Part shown: positions 16,901 to 25,074 of the stretch, one piece after another
Layout: each line of letters begins with the position of its first letter
Position numbering within the stretch: position 1 is the first letter of the stretch
NCBI GenBank assembly: GCA_006503475.1
Contig: RSEH01000171.1
Coordinates: 41,861 to 105,860 of the forward strand
Direction: 5' to 3'
Origin: Stentor roeselii
Taxonomy: Eukaryota > Ciliophora > Heterotrichea > Heterotrichida > Stentoridae
Length of the DNA: 64,000 nucleotides
The notes under the pieces: model-generated
What the model was told of the DNA's origin: nothing
Databases searched by the model: none
Seen by the model: only the letters and a program-made list of their open reading frames with translations
Program-made: the position numbers and the translations under genes

Positions 16901-19193
16901 ACAACTCGACGATACTTAGAACAACTATCGACCCATCAAAAAGATTCATCAGGTCTTTACAGTACCCTTGCAACCCAAGCGCCAGTACTTTCAAAAACAT
17001 CTCAAAAATAAAAATATAAGTAAAGCCTAGATTGATGTTTAACAGAACTGTTTGCATCTCTTCAGTGATCCCGTAATGATCGATACTTAAAACCAAGGTA
17101 TTCGCCAATACACTGAAAATCAGTAAAATGTTAAAAGTTCTAGATTCAATAAAAACTCGTAAAGGAAATCGACACTTTTCAAAAATTCCCCAAATGTTCT
17201 TGTTCCAAATACGAAATTTCATGTTGTTTAAACTAGTCATCACTTGAACACTGCTTATCTCTGAAACTTCTCTTCCTGACCAGATCCCTTCAATATACCT
17301 TGTTTCTTCTTCGATTTTTTCTAGTTTTTTACAGAAAAAAGAAACTTTCTGATTAATCAGTTCAAAAGCAGCTTCTTCATTGTACTTTAAAGTCAACTTG
17401 CTGAATATTTTAAAGTCAGAAACAGGTCCTGCAAAGCTTTCATTCAGAACTTCTCGGGTCAAGTTGTGGTCCCAGGTCCTGATAGGATTTTCCATAACTT
17501 CTTCAGGCAACTTATGTAAAAAGGTCCTGCTGGGCACCCTGGCGAAGTTGTCAAGAGTTAAACTTCTGTTTATTGGTTTGATGTCTAAACTTGAGCTATT
17601 CCAAAGTAAAAATTCCTTTAAAATGACTTTAGTTTTAAAGAGCTGGTCACCTTGAGTCACTTGGTCCAGAGCTACTTTAGAGATGGGAAGTTTTGAATTC
17701 ATTCTTTGAAATAAACTCTCGACTTTTACAGAATTTGAATTGAGAAGTGATTGAAATTTTTCGGAAAAATCGATTTGTAAGTCACTTGGCTTTTTACTGT
17801 TTAAGTCGCAGGTGATTCGTTCTACTCCGTCGTTTTGATGATCGATTCGCAGTTCGGAATATTGAGGGTTAGGGATATCGCTTCTAAAGGGTGAAAAGTC
17901 TTGATTTTCACCGTTTTCAGCAAGTTTTGATGAAAGTTGTCTTGAATCGATCCAGTTATTTGAGGATTTCTTTGAATTCTGACCTTTTATTATTGTTTTT
18001 GTTAAAGCTGACTTGATTATCACCATGAAAAGGTTCAGGAAGACTAAGGAACCGATGAAGACGAGAGGAAGGAAGTAAAGGATTGTTAGATTGCTGAAGG
18101 TTTTTTCAGTTATTTTTAAAATTTCTACCCAACCTTCTAAAGTTATGCACTGGTAAACTATTAGTGATGCAAAAAATATGTTGTCGAAGTTCACGATTCC
18201 TGAACCTGGGTTGGTTAAACTTCGAACGCATTCTTCAGATGGCGGGCAGATTAAATTACCGCAGCTGGATGAACGGATCACTCCTGAATTTAGGTCCATG
18301 CATTTGTAGTAAAAGAGACCTGACCATAACTGCATACCTCCAATTGCAAAAATCAAAATAAAAAGCAAGAACAAACTCATAGCAGCCGACAAAGGCCTAA
18401 TAGAAGTCCCAATCGAAACAATAATAATCCTTAAAGCCTTCAAACTACTGATGCTTTTTAAAGGCCTCAAAATCCTTAACACCCTAAGAACCTGAAGATT
18501 AAAGCTAGAATTCAAAGAATAGTCCAGCCAAAACGTAAGCAGCAAAGAAAAGTCCAAAACATTCCACTTCTTCTTAAAATAATTTTTTTTTCCTCCGAAC
18601 ACCCCAAGACTAAAAATTTTGACAAAAAACTCAAAAGTAAAAACCGCTAAAAAAAACTCTTCTAAAGCCTTGCCACTCGAACTAGACATCGAAGGACTAT
18701 CCAAGGCCAAAGTCAAGGTATTCGCAATAATAACTAAAAAAATAACTACTCGAAAAGTGAAAGTTTTCATAATTTTCATGCAAACTTCACTTACCCCAGC
18801 AGCGATTCTACGAAAAGCGTTTTTAAAATCTTGAAAATTTGAGAAATTTTGTGAATTTTCAATGATTTCATAGCTATTTTTTTCAATTATTTGCAAACAT
18901 TCTGAGTAGTTAATTTTTTCATCTATTTTAAGGTCGTGATCTTTGAAGACTTTGAATGCGCTTAGTTCTGAAATTTCGAAGTCGTACATTGGAGAGATTT
19001 CTGAGTTTTTTGTGTTGGATCTGATCAGGTTCACAAAGGTCGGACCTCGAAGTAAGCCCAGGAGTAAAGGCGATCGAATCTGGGCGGAACTGGGAGGGTT
19101 CGAGTCTAAAGATTCTGAAAAGGAATCTGGGTCTTTCACTGTGATTATGTTTAGGTGAAGAGCCTTTCTTGGGCTTTTATGCATTCTTTCCAT
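13989..19193 (-). CDS. Four-domain voltage-gated calcium channel alpha subunit
   Basis: 1734 aa, intronless. Four homologous 6-TM domains lie at about 145-400, 685-912, 1002-1250 and 1310-1540. Each has an S4 with periodic Arg/Lys (for example VLRVLRILRPLK and RVFRLFKVLRILRVAKLFR) and a pore loop. The selectivity-filter positions are Glu in all four: TLEGW (E353), SVENW (E869), SSEEGWP (E1198) and TTGEDW (E1490). EEEE marks Cav-type calcium selectivity, against DEKA (Nav) or EEKE (NALCN). The I-II linker is long (about 285 residues) and polar. The C-tail after domain IV has an EF-hand-like helical region and basic segments. In Paramecium such channels are ciliary and trigger reversal; a ciliary place here is inference. 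Confidence 0.92.
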   Translation of the reverse strand: MERMHKSPRKALHLNIITVKDPDSFSESLDSNPPSSAQIRSPLLLGLLRGPTFVNLIRSNTKNSEISPMYDFEISELSAFKVFKDHDLKIDEKINYSECLQIIEKNSYEIIENSQNFSNFQDFKNAFRRIAAGVSEVCMKIMKTFTFRVVIFLVIIANTLTLALDSPSMSSSSGKALEEFFLAVFTFEFFVKIFSLGVFGGKKNYFKKKWNVLDFSLLLTFWLDYSLNSSFNLQVLRVLRILRPLKSISSLKALRIIIVSIGTSIRPLSAAMSLFLLFILIFAIGGMQLWSGLFYYKCMDLNSGVIRSSSCGNLICPPSEECVRSLTNPGSGIVNFDNIFFASLIVYQCITLEGWVEILKITEKTFSNLTILYFLPLVFIGSLVFLNLFMVIIKSALTKTIIKGQNSKKSSNNWIDSRQLSSKLAENGENQDFSPFRSDIPNPQYSELRIDHQNDGVERITCDLNSKKPSDLQIDFSEKFQSLLNSNSVKVESLFQRMNSKLPISKVALDQVTQGDQLFKTKVILKEFLLWNSSSLDIKPINRSLTLDNFARVPSRTFLHKLPEEVMENPIRTWDHNLTREVLNESFAGPVSDFKIFSKLTLKYNEEAAFELINQKVSFFCKKLEKIEEETRYIEGIWSGREVSEISSVQVMTSLNNMKFRIWNKNIWGIFEKCRFPLRVFIESRTFNILLIFSVLANTLVLSIDHYGITEEMQTVLLNINLGFTYIFIFEMFLKVLALGLQGYCKDLMNLFDGSIVVLSIVELSFTSGTKSVLSAFRTARVFRLFKVLRILRVAKLFRYLHSMAHIIAVISKSVTRYMYIGLLLFILIMVYTILGMQIFSGKFKSSTRANFDSFHASLLSTFQVLSVENWQSIFYAAMNSDAGYVSCLYFISWIVLGNYIILNLFLAILLENFSENNVEDDVKERKERIFEGHSIRMSKRLQRNLRMIDEMNSDSEDEQNLNHSQSVKNTILANPGKSLFLFSIENKFRKFCIFLSFSQIFEYFILMIILVSSVKLAVDTYLSDEMISKLDVIDKIFSVIFFLEFLIKIISRGFIFGDSSYMKDKWNYIDLVVVLSSIFDFAFANIQISHIKVVRLLRTLRPFRYINYNNSMKIVVISLLQSIVAILNVIIVQAIVVLMFAILGVSLFAGKLYICKENQSFDRNLCEKSGFSWQVLWPNFDNVWNTFITLMILSSEEGWPEIMYSAIDATDVDKAPVKDFNPNVSYYFVIFITISSFFFMNLFVGVVYEKFNEARKHESSLAASILTKEQMTWIEMQKLIIKASSAGGNCQTPSGKIRKFCFGVIESSYFEVVVVFVIICNMISMAIVYEDAGKDYLYALDTCNLIFTFFFLVEAIFKVVGLGLRRYFSSFSNVFDFGVVIISFVDIFLTFILGSSIILLRKGPQLIRSIKVFRISKFIRLFKILKPLKKLLDIIFYSLPAFGNVMALLVLIFYIYAILGYHFFGTLNSARFASFGLAMLTLFRCTTGEDWYKIMFECGKAQGMVLAETYFLSFMILVVFVMLNLFIMVIIQSYEEYDKNPQTVAFIFEQAVYPIKTIWNLFSKDQKGIRVQISDLPEIMKNLNEFGINFNTDHLKIMRFLKALQIETDKEGFIYYNQFLFAILKKKFLKKDSNTYFRKIVGNEEKKTKSIISKLTKKQQKKYWKQKILEDHKETSTNFFLEKILLKSILKGWRNYVRGVVESRKLGYTQFSITPRDPDEDFPGDNTVFEERL

Positions 19194-19537
19194 TAGATTA
19201 TTTCTAAAATGCTGTGGAGATTACAGTTATTTGGTATTGGAAAATTTATTATGGTAAATGGAGGAAATTAGGTCTGTGGCTTGAGATGGGTGGAATTTTT
19301 GAGATTTTTTAGAGGATATCTGTGATTGGGTTTTAGGTGAAATTGAGAAAGAGGAATTTTTTTGATTAATTTTATTTTATTGAAATTGGCTTTTTTGTGG
19401 CATGGTTAGAAGGTTGAATAGGTTTAATCATTCGAGAGATATTTTAAGTTTTAATAAATTTAATTTTTAAGATTGAAATGGGTAAAAAGTTAAGTTATTA
19501 TTAATTATAATTTTGGTTTAATTGAAGTTTATTCTGT
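19194..19537. other. 344-bp AT-rich spacer
   Basis: Lies between the channel start (minus, at 19193) and the 3' end of the PG-rich-repeat gene. It should hold the channel promoter. It is G/T-rich on the plus strand. I see no gene, repeat or RNA element. Confidence 0.5.
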
Positions 19538-19885
19538 CTAAAATTTTGGTATTGTTGGATAAATTGAATGCAAAACAGAAACATTATAAAATTTGTAAGG
19601 AATCACTGGAGGACTGTCAACACTAATCGCTCTACAATGTTTCGTCACAATTTTCTCAGGAAATTTACAAATATTATAACTTCCAGGTCCGATTCCCTGA
19701 GTTTTCCTAGCATCATCCAAATACTGAGAAAATCTTTTACCCTTAGCAAAGTTTCTTTTCCTTTCAACCCAATCAAATCCACTAAAATTTCCAACACCTT
19801 TAACCTCAGGTAAAAAAAACTCAGAATTATTTTCCTTCGGAGACCTAAACTGCATATAAGTAGCTCTCATAATAATGACCACCAT
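19538..19885 (-). CDS. Small PG-rich-repeat (SHIPPO/STPG-like) protein
   Basis: 115 aa from the ATG at 19883-19885 (MVVIIMRATYMQF); the frame is open 18 nt further up but has no ATG there. The motif TQGIGPGSYNI near residue 75 is a sperm-tail PG-rich repeat (P-G-P-G-x-Y). Upstream, FSGFDWVERKRNFAKGKRF also fits the spacing of such proteins, many of which lie on or in ciliary microtubules. Only one clear repeat is present, against several in typical family members. It shares a 54-bp divergent spacer with the large coiled-coil gene. Confidence 0.65.
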   Translation of the reverse strand: MVVIIMRATYMQFRSPKENNSEFFLPEVKGVGNFSGFDWVERKRNFAKGKRFSQYLDDARKTQGIGPGSYNICKFPEKIVTKHCRAISVDSPPVIPYKFYNVSVLHSIYPTIPKF

Positions 19886-19939
19886 TTCCCCAAAAAAAAT
19901 CAAGTCTTTCCCCTAACTGTTCCATTGTCTAATAAAATA

Positions 19940-22918
19940 ATGAAATCTTCAGCTCTAGAAGAACTTTCAAACCCTTCAACAAACAACATCAGCCTCTCAC
20001 ATCACAAGCCAAGCATTTCAATCATGACTCAAACAATTCCAAAGAGACACGAAAGCATTCAACTCAACTACGAAGAAGCCAAATCAACTCTCGATTCATT
20101 AAAAAGAGAAAAAATGCTGACCAGGTCCGAATACCAAAAAAACTTGTTAGAAATCGACGACAAGATAAAAAAAAATCGAGAAAGTATTTCAAAAATCGAC
20201 AAAAAACTTGAAAGACTCGAAACTTCGAATATAAAGTTACAGAGAAGTATCTCAAATGAAAAAATCGTCAGAATTGAAGAGTTTAAAACAGCTCTTCAGC
20301 CTTTGCAGGCCTCGGCAGACGTGATCGAAACAACGAAAACGAAAATAGCAGAAAAAATTGAACAATTGAAAAATGAACTGGAAGTATTGAACTTTAAGAA
20401 AGACCTGCAACAAGAGAACCTTGAGGAGAAAATATTGGAACTGAACAAAGTTCAGTTCGAGTTTCAAGTCTGTAAAAGAAAAATCGAGGAAATCTCGAAA
20501 GAACATGCCTGGGACCATATGCAAGTTTTTCAAGAAACAAAAGCGAGGTCTAATGTGGCGAGGATTAAACAAGAAAAGAAGAAAATTAAAGAAGAATTAT
20601 CATCTATTGACTTTGAAATCGCAAATTTAAACAATTCAGTCGAATCAGAAAGTAAAAAAATGGAAGAATTCGAACGTCCTGAAGATTTTCATGCTAAAAT
20701 TAACGACTTGGAGGTAGAAATTCGTCAACTTGAAGAATTTTTAAATCTTTCTAGTGTGAAACACAACTGCAAAGGCCTTTGGGAGGTCCTTACAGACCTT
20801 TCACAGAAGCAAAACTACTCAATTCTAGACAGTATCGGCAAAGAGCAGGTCAACTGCATGAAAATGAAAAAACTCTCCATGATCGACGAGGACAAGCAAT
20901 CTGAATGGACTTATGAAAACCAGTTCTTAGAACTAAATGCAGAAATCAGGCAACTCGAAGTCCAGTACTTCGAAAACGTAAAAAGTGAAAAAAAAAATCT
21001 TGCTTTAGAAAAAGTCATGAACAGCAAAAAGAAAAACTTCACAAAACTCAATGAAAACTACGAAGTCCTTAAAAAAAGAAACTCTGTAAAACTCTCAACT
21101 ATCAATAAATGGCTTGAAGTTAATAGAAAACTTCTTGCAACTAATGAAAACCTCGAATTTCCAAATGATGAGGAAGTTGTTCAAGAGTTTCTTCTTGAAT
21201 TTTCAATGAAAAATGTAGAAAAAAATGAAATTGAAGCTATTCAAAATGTGGTCAGAAGGTATCTTGAAATGGTCAATGAACGAAATATTCTTTTTTTTCG
21301 CATTAATGAGTCAGGTGAGAATGAAAAAAAGATTTTGGATGAACGTGCAGCGCTACTTGCTCAGGTTAAAGCTGAGATTAAAAGTAAAGATATTGAAAGA
21401 GAAAAAATTTATGCACAGGTCGGTGTTTTGCAAGAGCAGGAAAAGGTTTTGCTGAAACAGTTGGAAGGATTTAAACTGGAAATTGACTCTGGAAGGAGAA
21501 AGGAAATTGCGGAATTGGTGAACCAGGCGAAAAGTGGTAAAGGTGGAAAGTCTCAGGTGAATGTGGAAGAAATTAAAGAAAAGTACTCACGGACTACCTC
21601 TTCTAATGTTCAAGTGCTTAGAGTGCTCTGTGAGGCCAAAGCAGGGCTGAAGGCCTCAAAGTTAGAACTCTCATCCCTCGTCCGAGACGAACTCCAACCA
21701 AAACTCACATCTCAAATCCGAGAAGTCCAAGAAAAGACCTGCGAAATAAAAAGCCTAGAAGAAGACCTAATAGTTCTAGAAAACTCAAAAGAAGAGCTCT
21801 TAACAAAGCTCGGATATCTCGCAGACAAAAAGCGAGAAGAACTCTACAGCAAGGTCAAAGATCTCAGCAAAAAACACGGAAGTTCCCAATTCAACTCAAT
21901 AGAAAAACTTTACATTTTACGTTCCTCAAAAGAATCTGAAATCGTTGAACTCGAACTAGAAAGCATTCGACAACAGAAGCTTCTTTCTGAAAAAGAATTA
22001 AAAAACAGTCTCGAAATCGTCAAAGTTTCCACAAGGGCAGAAGTCCTCGAACGTGAGTTACGGTCTTTAAAGCGAAAACAAAACAAAAGGTTCGTCCATC
22101 AAAGCTGCATCGACATCGGCGCTAGTTTTTTAAATGAAAAGTCAGAAGCCAGTCGATTTCAAAACTCTTGTGGAAAGTTAAAGCCTTATCGGCAAATGTC
22201 AGAAACTATGAACAACTCTGAGTCAATCAGAAACTCGATGAAAACTCCTGAATGTTCTTTTCGGTCTCATGACTTTTCTAATGACCTGGTCTTTGAAATT
22301 CCTCTTCCTGTTGAACCGAAATTTGAATTAACTACTTGTTCGAATGATGCTGAAAAACAGCTTTTTAGAGAAATTTTACCAATTCTTGAAGGAACTGTTT
22401 TGTTTAAGAAAATTGGAAAAAATGCTGAAAATTTTGATCCTCTTGAGTTTTCGATTAAATCGCCTGAGGACTGTGGGTTTGTTTCTAGGAAGTTCAAGAT
22501 TAATAAACAGTTAACGAAAATTGATATTAGAGTTGTTGGAAAACCTGGAATTGAAAGTTATATTATGATTGATTCACTTATTTCGATTAATCCTGTTTCT
22601 ATCACTAATTTTATTATCAAAGCACAGAATTTGAAATGTGAAAAAAATGATTTTTCTTTAGAGTATTTAGCGAAATGTACTAAAGAGTACAGGGAAATGA
22701 AATATGCTGGAAAAGTTAATTATCATTCTAATTATTTTATTGCGAAAAGCAGGGAAACGCATTTTTATCCTTTTTATTTAGGGTTGAAAACTGGAAAAGT
22801 TGAATTGATTGCTGAGAGTTTTAGGGATTATTTGGCTTGGGTTCATGGATTGCAGAGGTTGATTAAAAATAAAAATATGCTTGAAAAACTGAAGTTTAAG
22901 ATTAAGACTTTAGAATAG
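19940..22918 (+). CDS. Long coiled-coil protein with C-terminal PH-like domain
   Basis: 992 aa from the ATG at 19940. Residues about 40-720 are nearly continuous coiled coil, rich in E/K/L with few Pro or Gly, including a break near 520-545 (SGRRKE, SGKGGKSQ). A polar linker follows (about 720-800). The C-terminal about 130 residues look like a PH fold: alternating strands end in the helix FRDYLAWVHGLQRLIK after LKTGKVELIAES, which is the usual last strand and helix of PH domains. The overall design suggests a membrane-tethering or cytoskeletal golgin-like protein, but I recognise no named family. It is divergent from the PG-rich-repeat gene. Confidence 0.75.
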   Translation: MKSSALEELSNPSTNNISLSHHKPSISIMTQTIPKRHESIQLNYEEAKSTLDSLKREKMLTRSEYQKNLLEIDDKIKKNRESISKIDKKLERLETSNIKLQRSISNEKIVRIEEFKTALQPLQASADVIETTKTKIAEKIEQLKNELEVLNFKKDLQQENLEEKILELNKVQFEFQVCKRKIEEISKEHAWDHMQVFQETKARSNVARIKQEKKKIKEELSSIDFEIANLNNSVESESKKMEEFERPEDFHAKINDLEVEIRQLEEFLNLSSVKHNCKGLWEVLTDLSQKQNYSILDSIGKEQVNCMKMKKLSMIDEDKQSEWTYENQFLELNAEIRQLEVQYFENVKSEKKNLALEKVMNSKKKNFTKLNENYEVLKKRNSVKLSTINKWLEVNRKLLATNENLEFPNDEEVVQEFLLEFSMKNVEKNEIEAIQNVVRRYLEMVNERNILFFRINESGENEKKILDERAALLAQVKAEIKSKDIEREKIYAQVGVLQEQEKVLLKQLEGFKLEIDSGRRKEIAELVNQAKSGKGGKSQVNVEEIKEKYSRTTSSNVQVLRVLCEAKAGLKASKLELSSLVRDELQPKLTSQIREVQEKTCEIKSLEEDLIVLENSKEELLTKLGYLADKKREELYSKVKDLSKKHGSSQFNSIEKLYILRSSKESEIVELELESIRQQKLLSEKELKNSLEIVKVSTRAEVLERELRSLKRKQNKRFVHQSCIDIGASFLNEKSEASRFQNSCGKLKPYRQMSETMNNSESIRNSMKTPECSFRSHDFSNDLVFEIPLPVEPKFELTTCSNDAEKQLFREILPILEGTVLFKKIGKNAENFDPLEFSIKSPEDCGFVSRKFKINKQLTKIDIRVVGKPGIESYIMIDSLISINPVSITNFIIKAQNLKCEKNDFSLEYLAKCTKEYREMKYAGKVNYHSNYFIAKSRETHFYPFYLGLKTGKVELIAESFRDYLAWVHGLQRLIKNKNMLEKLKFKIKTLE

Positions 22919-24488
22919 TAAATAATAGGATTAAGGATTTTTATTGTTGGATTAAATTGATGGACTTGAGATATTTTTTATGATAGTAGTTGAATAGAGA
23001 ATTATCTTTCTTGTTATATTTACTTATGCACTTTTTCGTTATTTTAGAGTAATAATATGTTAAACTTCAAATGAAGTTTATAAAACTAGCAAATATAAAT
23101 TTATCTCGAGAAATTAATCTTCTGATTCCACTATCTATATTACTTAAAGCATAATCAATACGATTATAAGATTCCTAAATACACCCTTTAAATTTTAAAA
23201 CTTGAAAAATAGGATTCATAATCTTATCCTTGCTCGATCACCATTACGTGATAATACAAAAATAAACAAATTAACACTCACATAAAGATAATCAAATACG
23301 AAATAAGTGAAAAACTGGATAATATATTCAGTTTCTGTATAGATCTTTAATCTTATATTCTATATCGTAATATTCGTTATCCTAATATTTTAAAAGAAAT
23401 TTAAGATAAGTTTCAATTTATTCATAAGTTGTTGTGTGGTTATGCAGAATAAACAGCATCACAAATTACATACTATACCTAATTACCAAGCAATTAATTT
23501 TGCAACAAAATATTAAATATCCTAAATAATTAACCATTAAATGCAAAGTATTTTCTTCTAAGAAAGTATTTAGAGATAAAGATTAAAAGATTTATATATA
23601 AGCTTAAATTATCTCGATTGAAGAGATAGTTTAAGTGCCAGTTTATATCAAAAAAGAGAAAGCAACTTACGGCCTGCAATTAAAATTTATTAGTTAAAAA
23701 TTTCTAGATAGAACTAGATAATACAGAATAGTAAGAAAAAAAATTTGAAATTTTATAGGATATTTTTATTATTCTATGCCGGCTATTCAGCAATATTTTC
23801 AAGGATTTACTGTAATAAGCCTTTAGTTTACTGCTAGCTCTACTTTTAATTAGTTCTTTCAAGATCTAAATGTATAGCCCGATAAATTTGGTTTATATTA
23901 TGTGATTGTTTTTTGAGTTTAGTTTGTTTGAGATCTGATTATAGCCTTATGCAGATTAATGTCATAAAAATATTTGAATTCTATTTTTTTGATATAATTG
24001 AAATTTTAAACATAGTTATGGATTCATATTTACACAGATATTATCATATATCATTTCAATTCTAGGTAAGAGAAATTTTTGACTATGCCTAGCAAATAGA
24101 ATTTCCTCTTTTTATTTAATTCCTATTATTCCTCAAATTAACTTTTCTACTTAGTCTTAAGTTAAAAAATCAATTTCTTTTGATATCTAAAATGCAAGAT
24201 TATATTATGACATAATATATCATTCTTATTAATAATATTCATAATTGGGATGAAAATAAAACCCTAAACTAATCCAAAATTTTAAAAATTATATTCATAC
24301 TCATCAAAGCTATAATTTAATTTTTTTGTTTATTATCATGAGTAATTTAAATTTGGTCTTATCAAAAGCAAAAATATCTTCGAAATAAGCCACAAAACCT
24401 GAAAATTTCAAAAATAGATATATAATTATATTAACTTAGGACATATTTGCAAAATCAATAGATCATGCCCTAATCTCTATTGTAATTA
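22919..24488. other. 1.57-kb gene-poor AT-rich stretch
   Basis: Very AT-rich with stops in all frames; no plausible coding segment. It contains the strong hairpin listed at 23603-23635. No tRNA boxes and no U1/U2/U6-type motifs were recognised by eye. Confidence 0.5.
23603..23635. other. Strong 13-bp hairpin with 7-nt loop
   Basis: CTTAAATTATCTC (23603-23615), loop GATTGAA, then GAGATAGTTTAAG (23623-23635). All 13 pairs form, with one G·T wobble. It lies alone in a gene-poor stretch. It could be part of an unannotated structured RNA or a 3'-end signal; no family recognised. Confidence 0.6.
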
Positions 24489-24980
24489 ATGGCTGAATTT
24501 ATTTTCGATCCATCGAACCTAGATCAAGTTTCCAAGAGTTTTGAAAACAGTGATCGATTCTTAAACTTTTTAACTCGTTTAGACCAGGTCGAACTAAGAA
24601 AAGTATCAAAGGCAATATTATACAATTACACAAACCGGAACTGGGAATCACTATCAAAGGATTGCAACTACTTAAAAGACCTGTCAAGTTTTCTTTACTT
24701 CCAGACACTCTCCCGAGTTTGTGAAGTATTACGAGGCCAGCTAAAACTTTCAAGTGTGAATTCGAAAGCAGTCAACAAGTACATTTATGAAGTCCTTCTT
24801 CATTTGGAGCACTTGTCGACCTCGATCAAGGACTATCTCGAGAGCTGTTCGTCAGGAAGACTTGAATACCGAAAAGAAGACTTCGAGTTGTTTAGCTACA
24901 GCTCCATACGGTTTAAAGATTTGAAGATAATAAAAACGATTCCACCTTCAATGAAGTCGAATTCTCCTTTAGACCTGTAA
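24489..24980 (+). CDS. Small helical protein, HPt-like but without the histidine
   Basis: 163 aa, mostly helical. The middle (about 50-118: CNYLKDLSSFLYFQTLSRV, then a helix ending HLSTSIKDYL) follows the layout of histidine-phosphotransfer (HPt) four-helix bundles, AH-x-LKGSS...L...C..L...E.....Y. The phosphate-accepting His aligns with Asn (CN-YLKD for AH-TLKG), so if it belongs to this fold it should not relay phosphate. The C-terminal 40 residues are polar. The fold assignment is my inference from spacing and is weak. It is convergent with the TKL kinase gene (94 bp between stops). Confidence 0.6.
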   Translation: MAEFIFDPSNLDQVSKSFENSDRFLNFLTRLDQVELRKVSKAILYNYTNRNWESLSKDCNYLKDLSSFLYFQTLSRVCEVLRGQLKLSSVNSKAVNKYIYEVLLHLEHLSTSIKDYLESCSSGRLEYRKEDFELFSYSSIRFKDLKIIKTIPPSMKSNSPLDL

Positions 24981-25074
24981 TGGTATAATATTAACTAAGA
25001 TTAAAGAGAACTCTAGAATTAAAGAATACAAGAATAAAACCATCATATAAATAAAAATGGTTTCAAATGTTTAG

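Noticed and set aside
18487-18500. Telomere-like TAACACCCTAA inside the calcium-channel gene
   Set aside because: It encodes the conserved S4 residues VLRVLRI of domain I, so coding constraint explains it.
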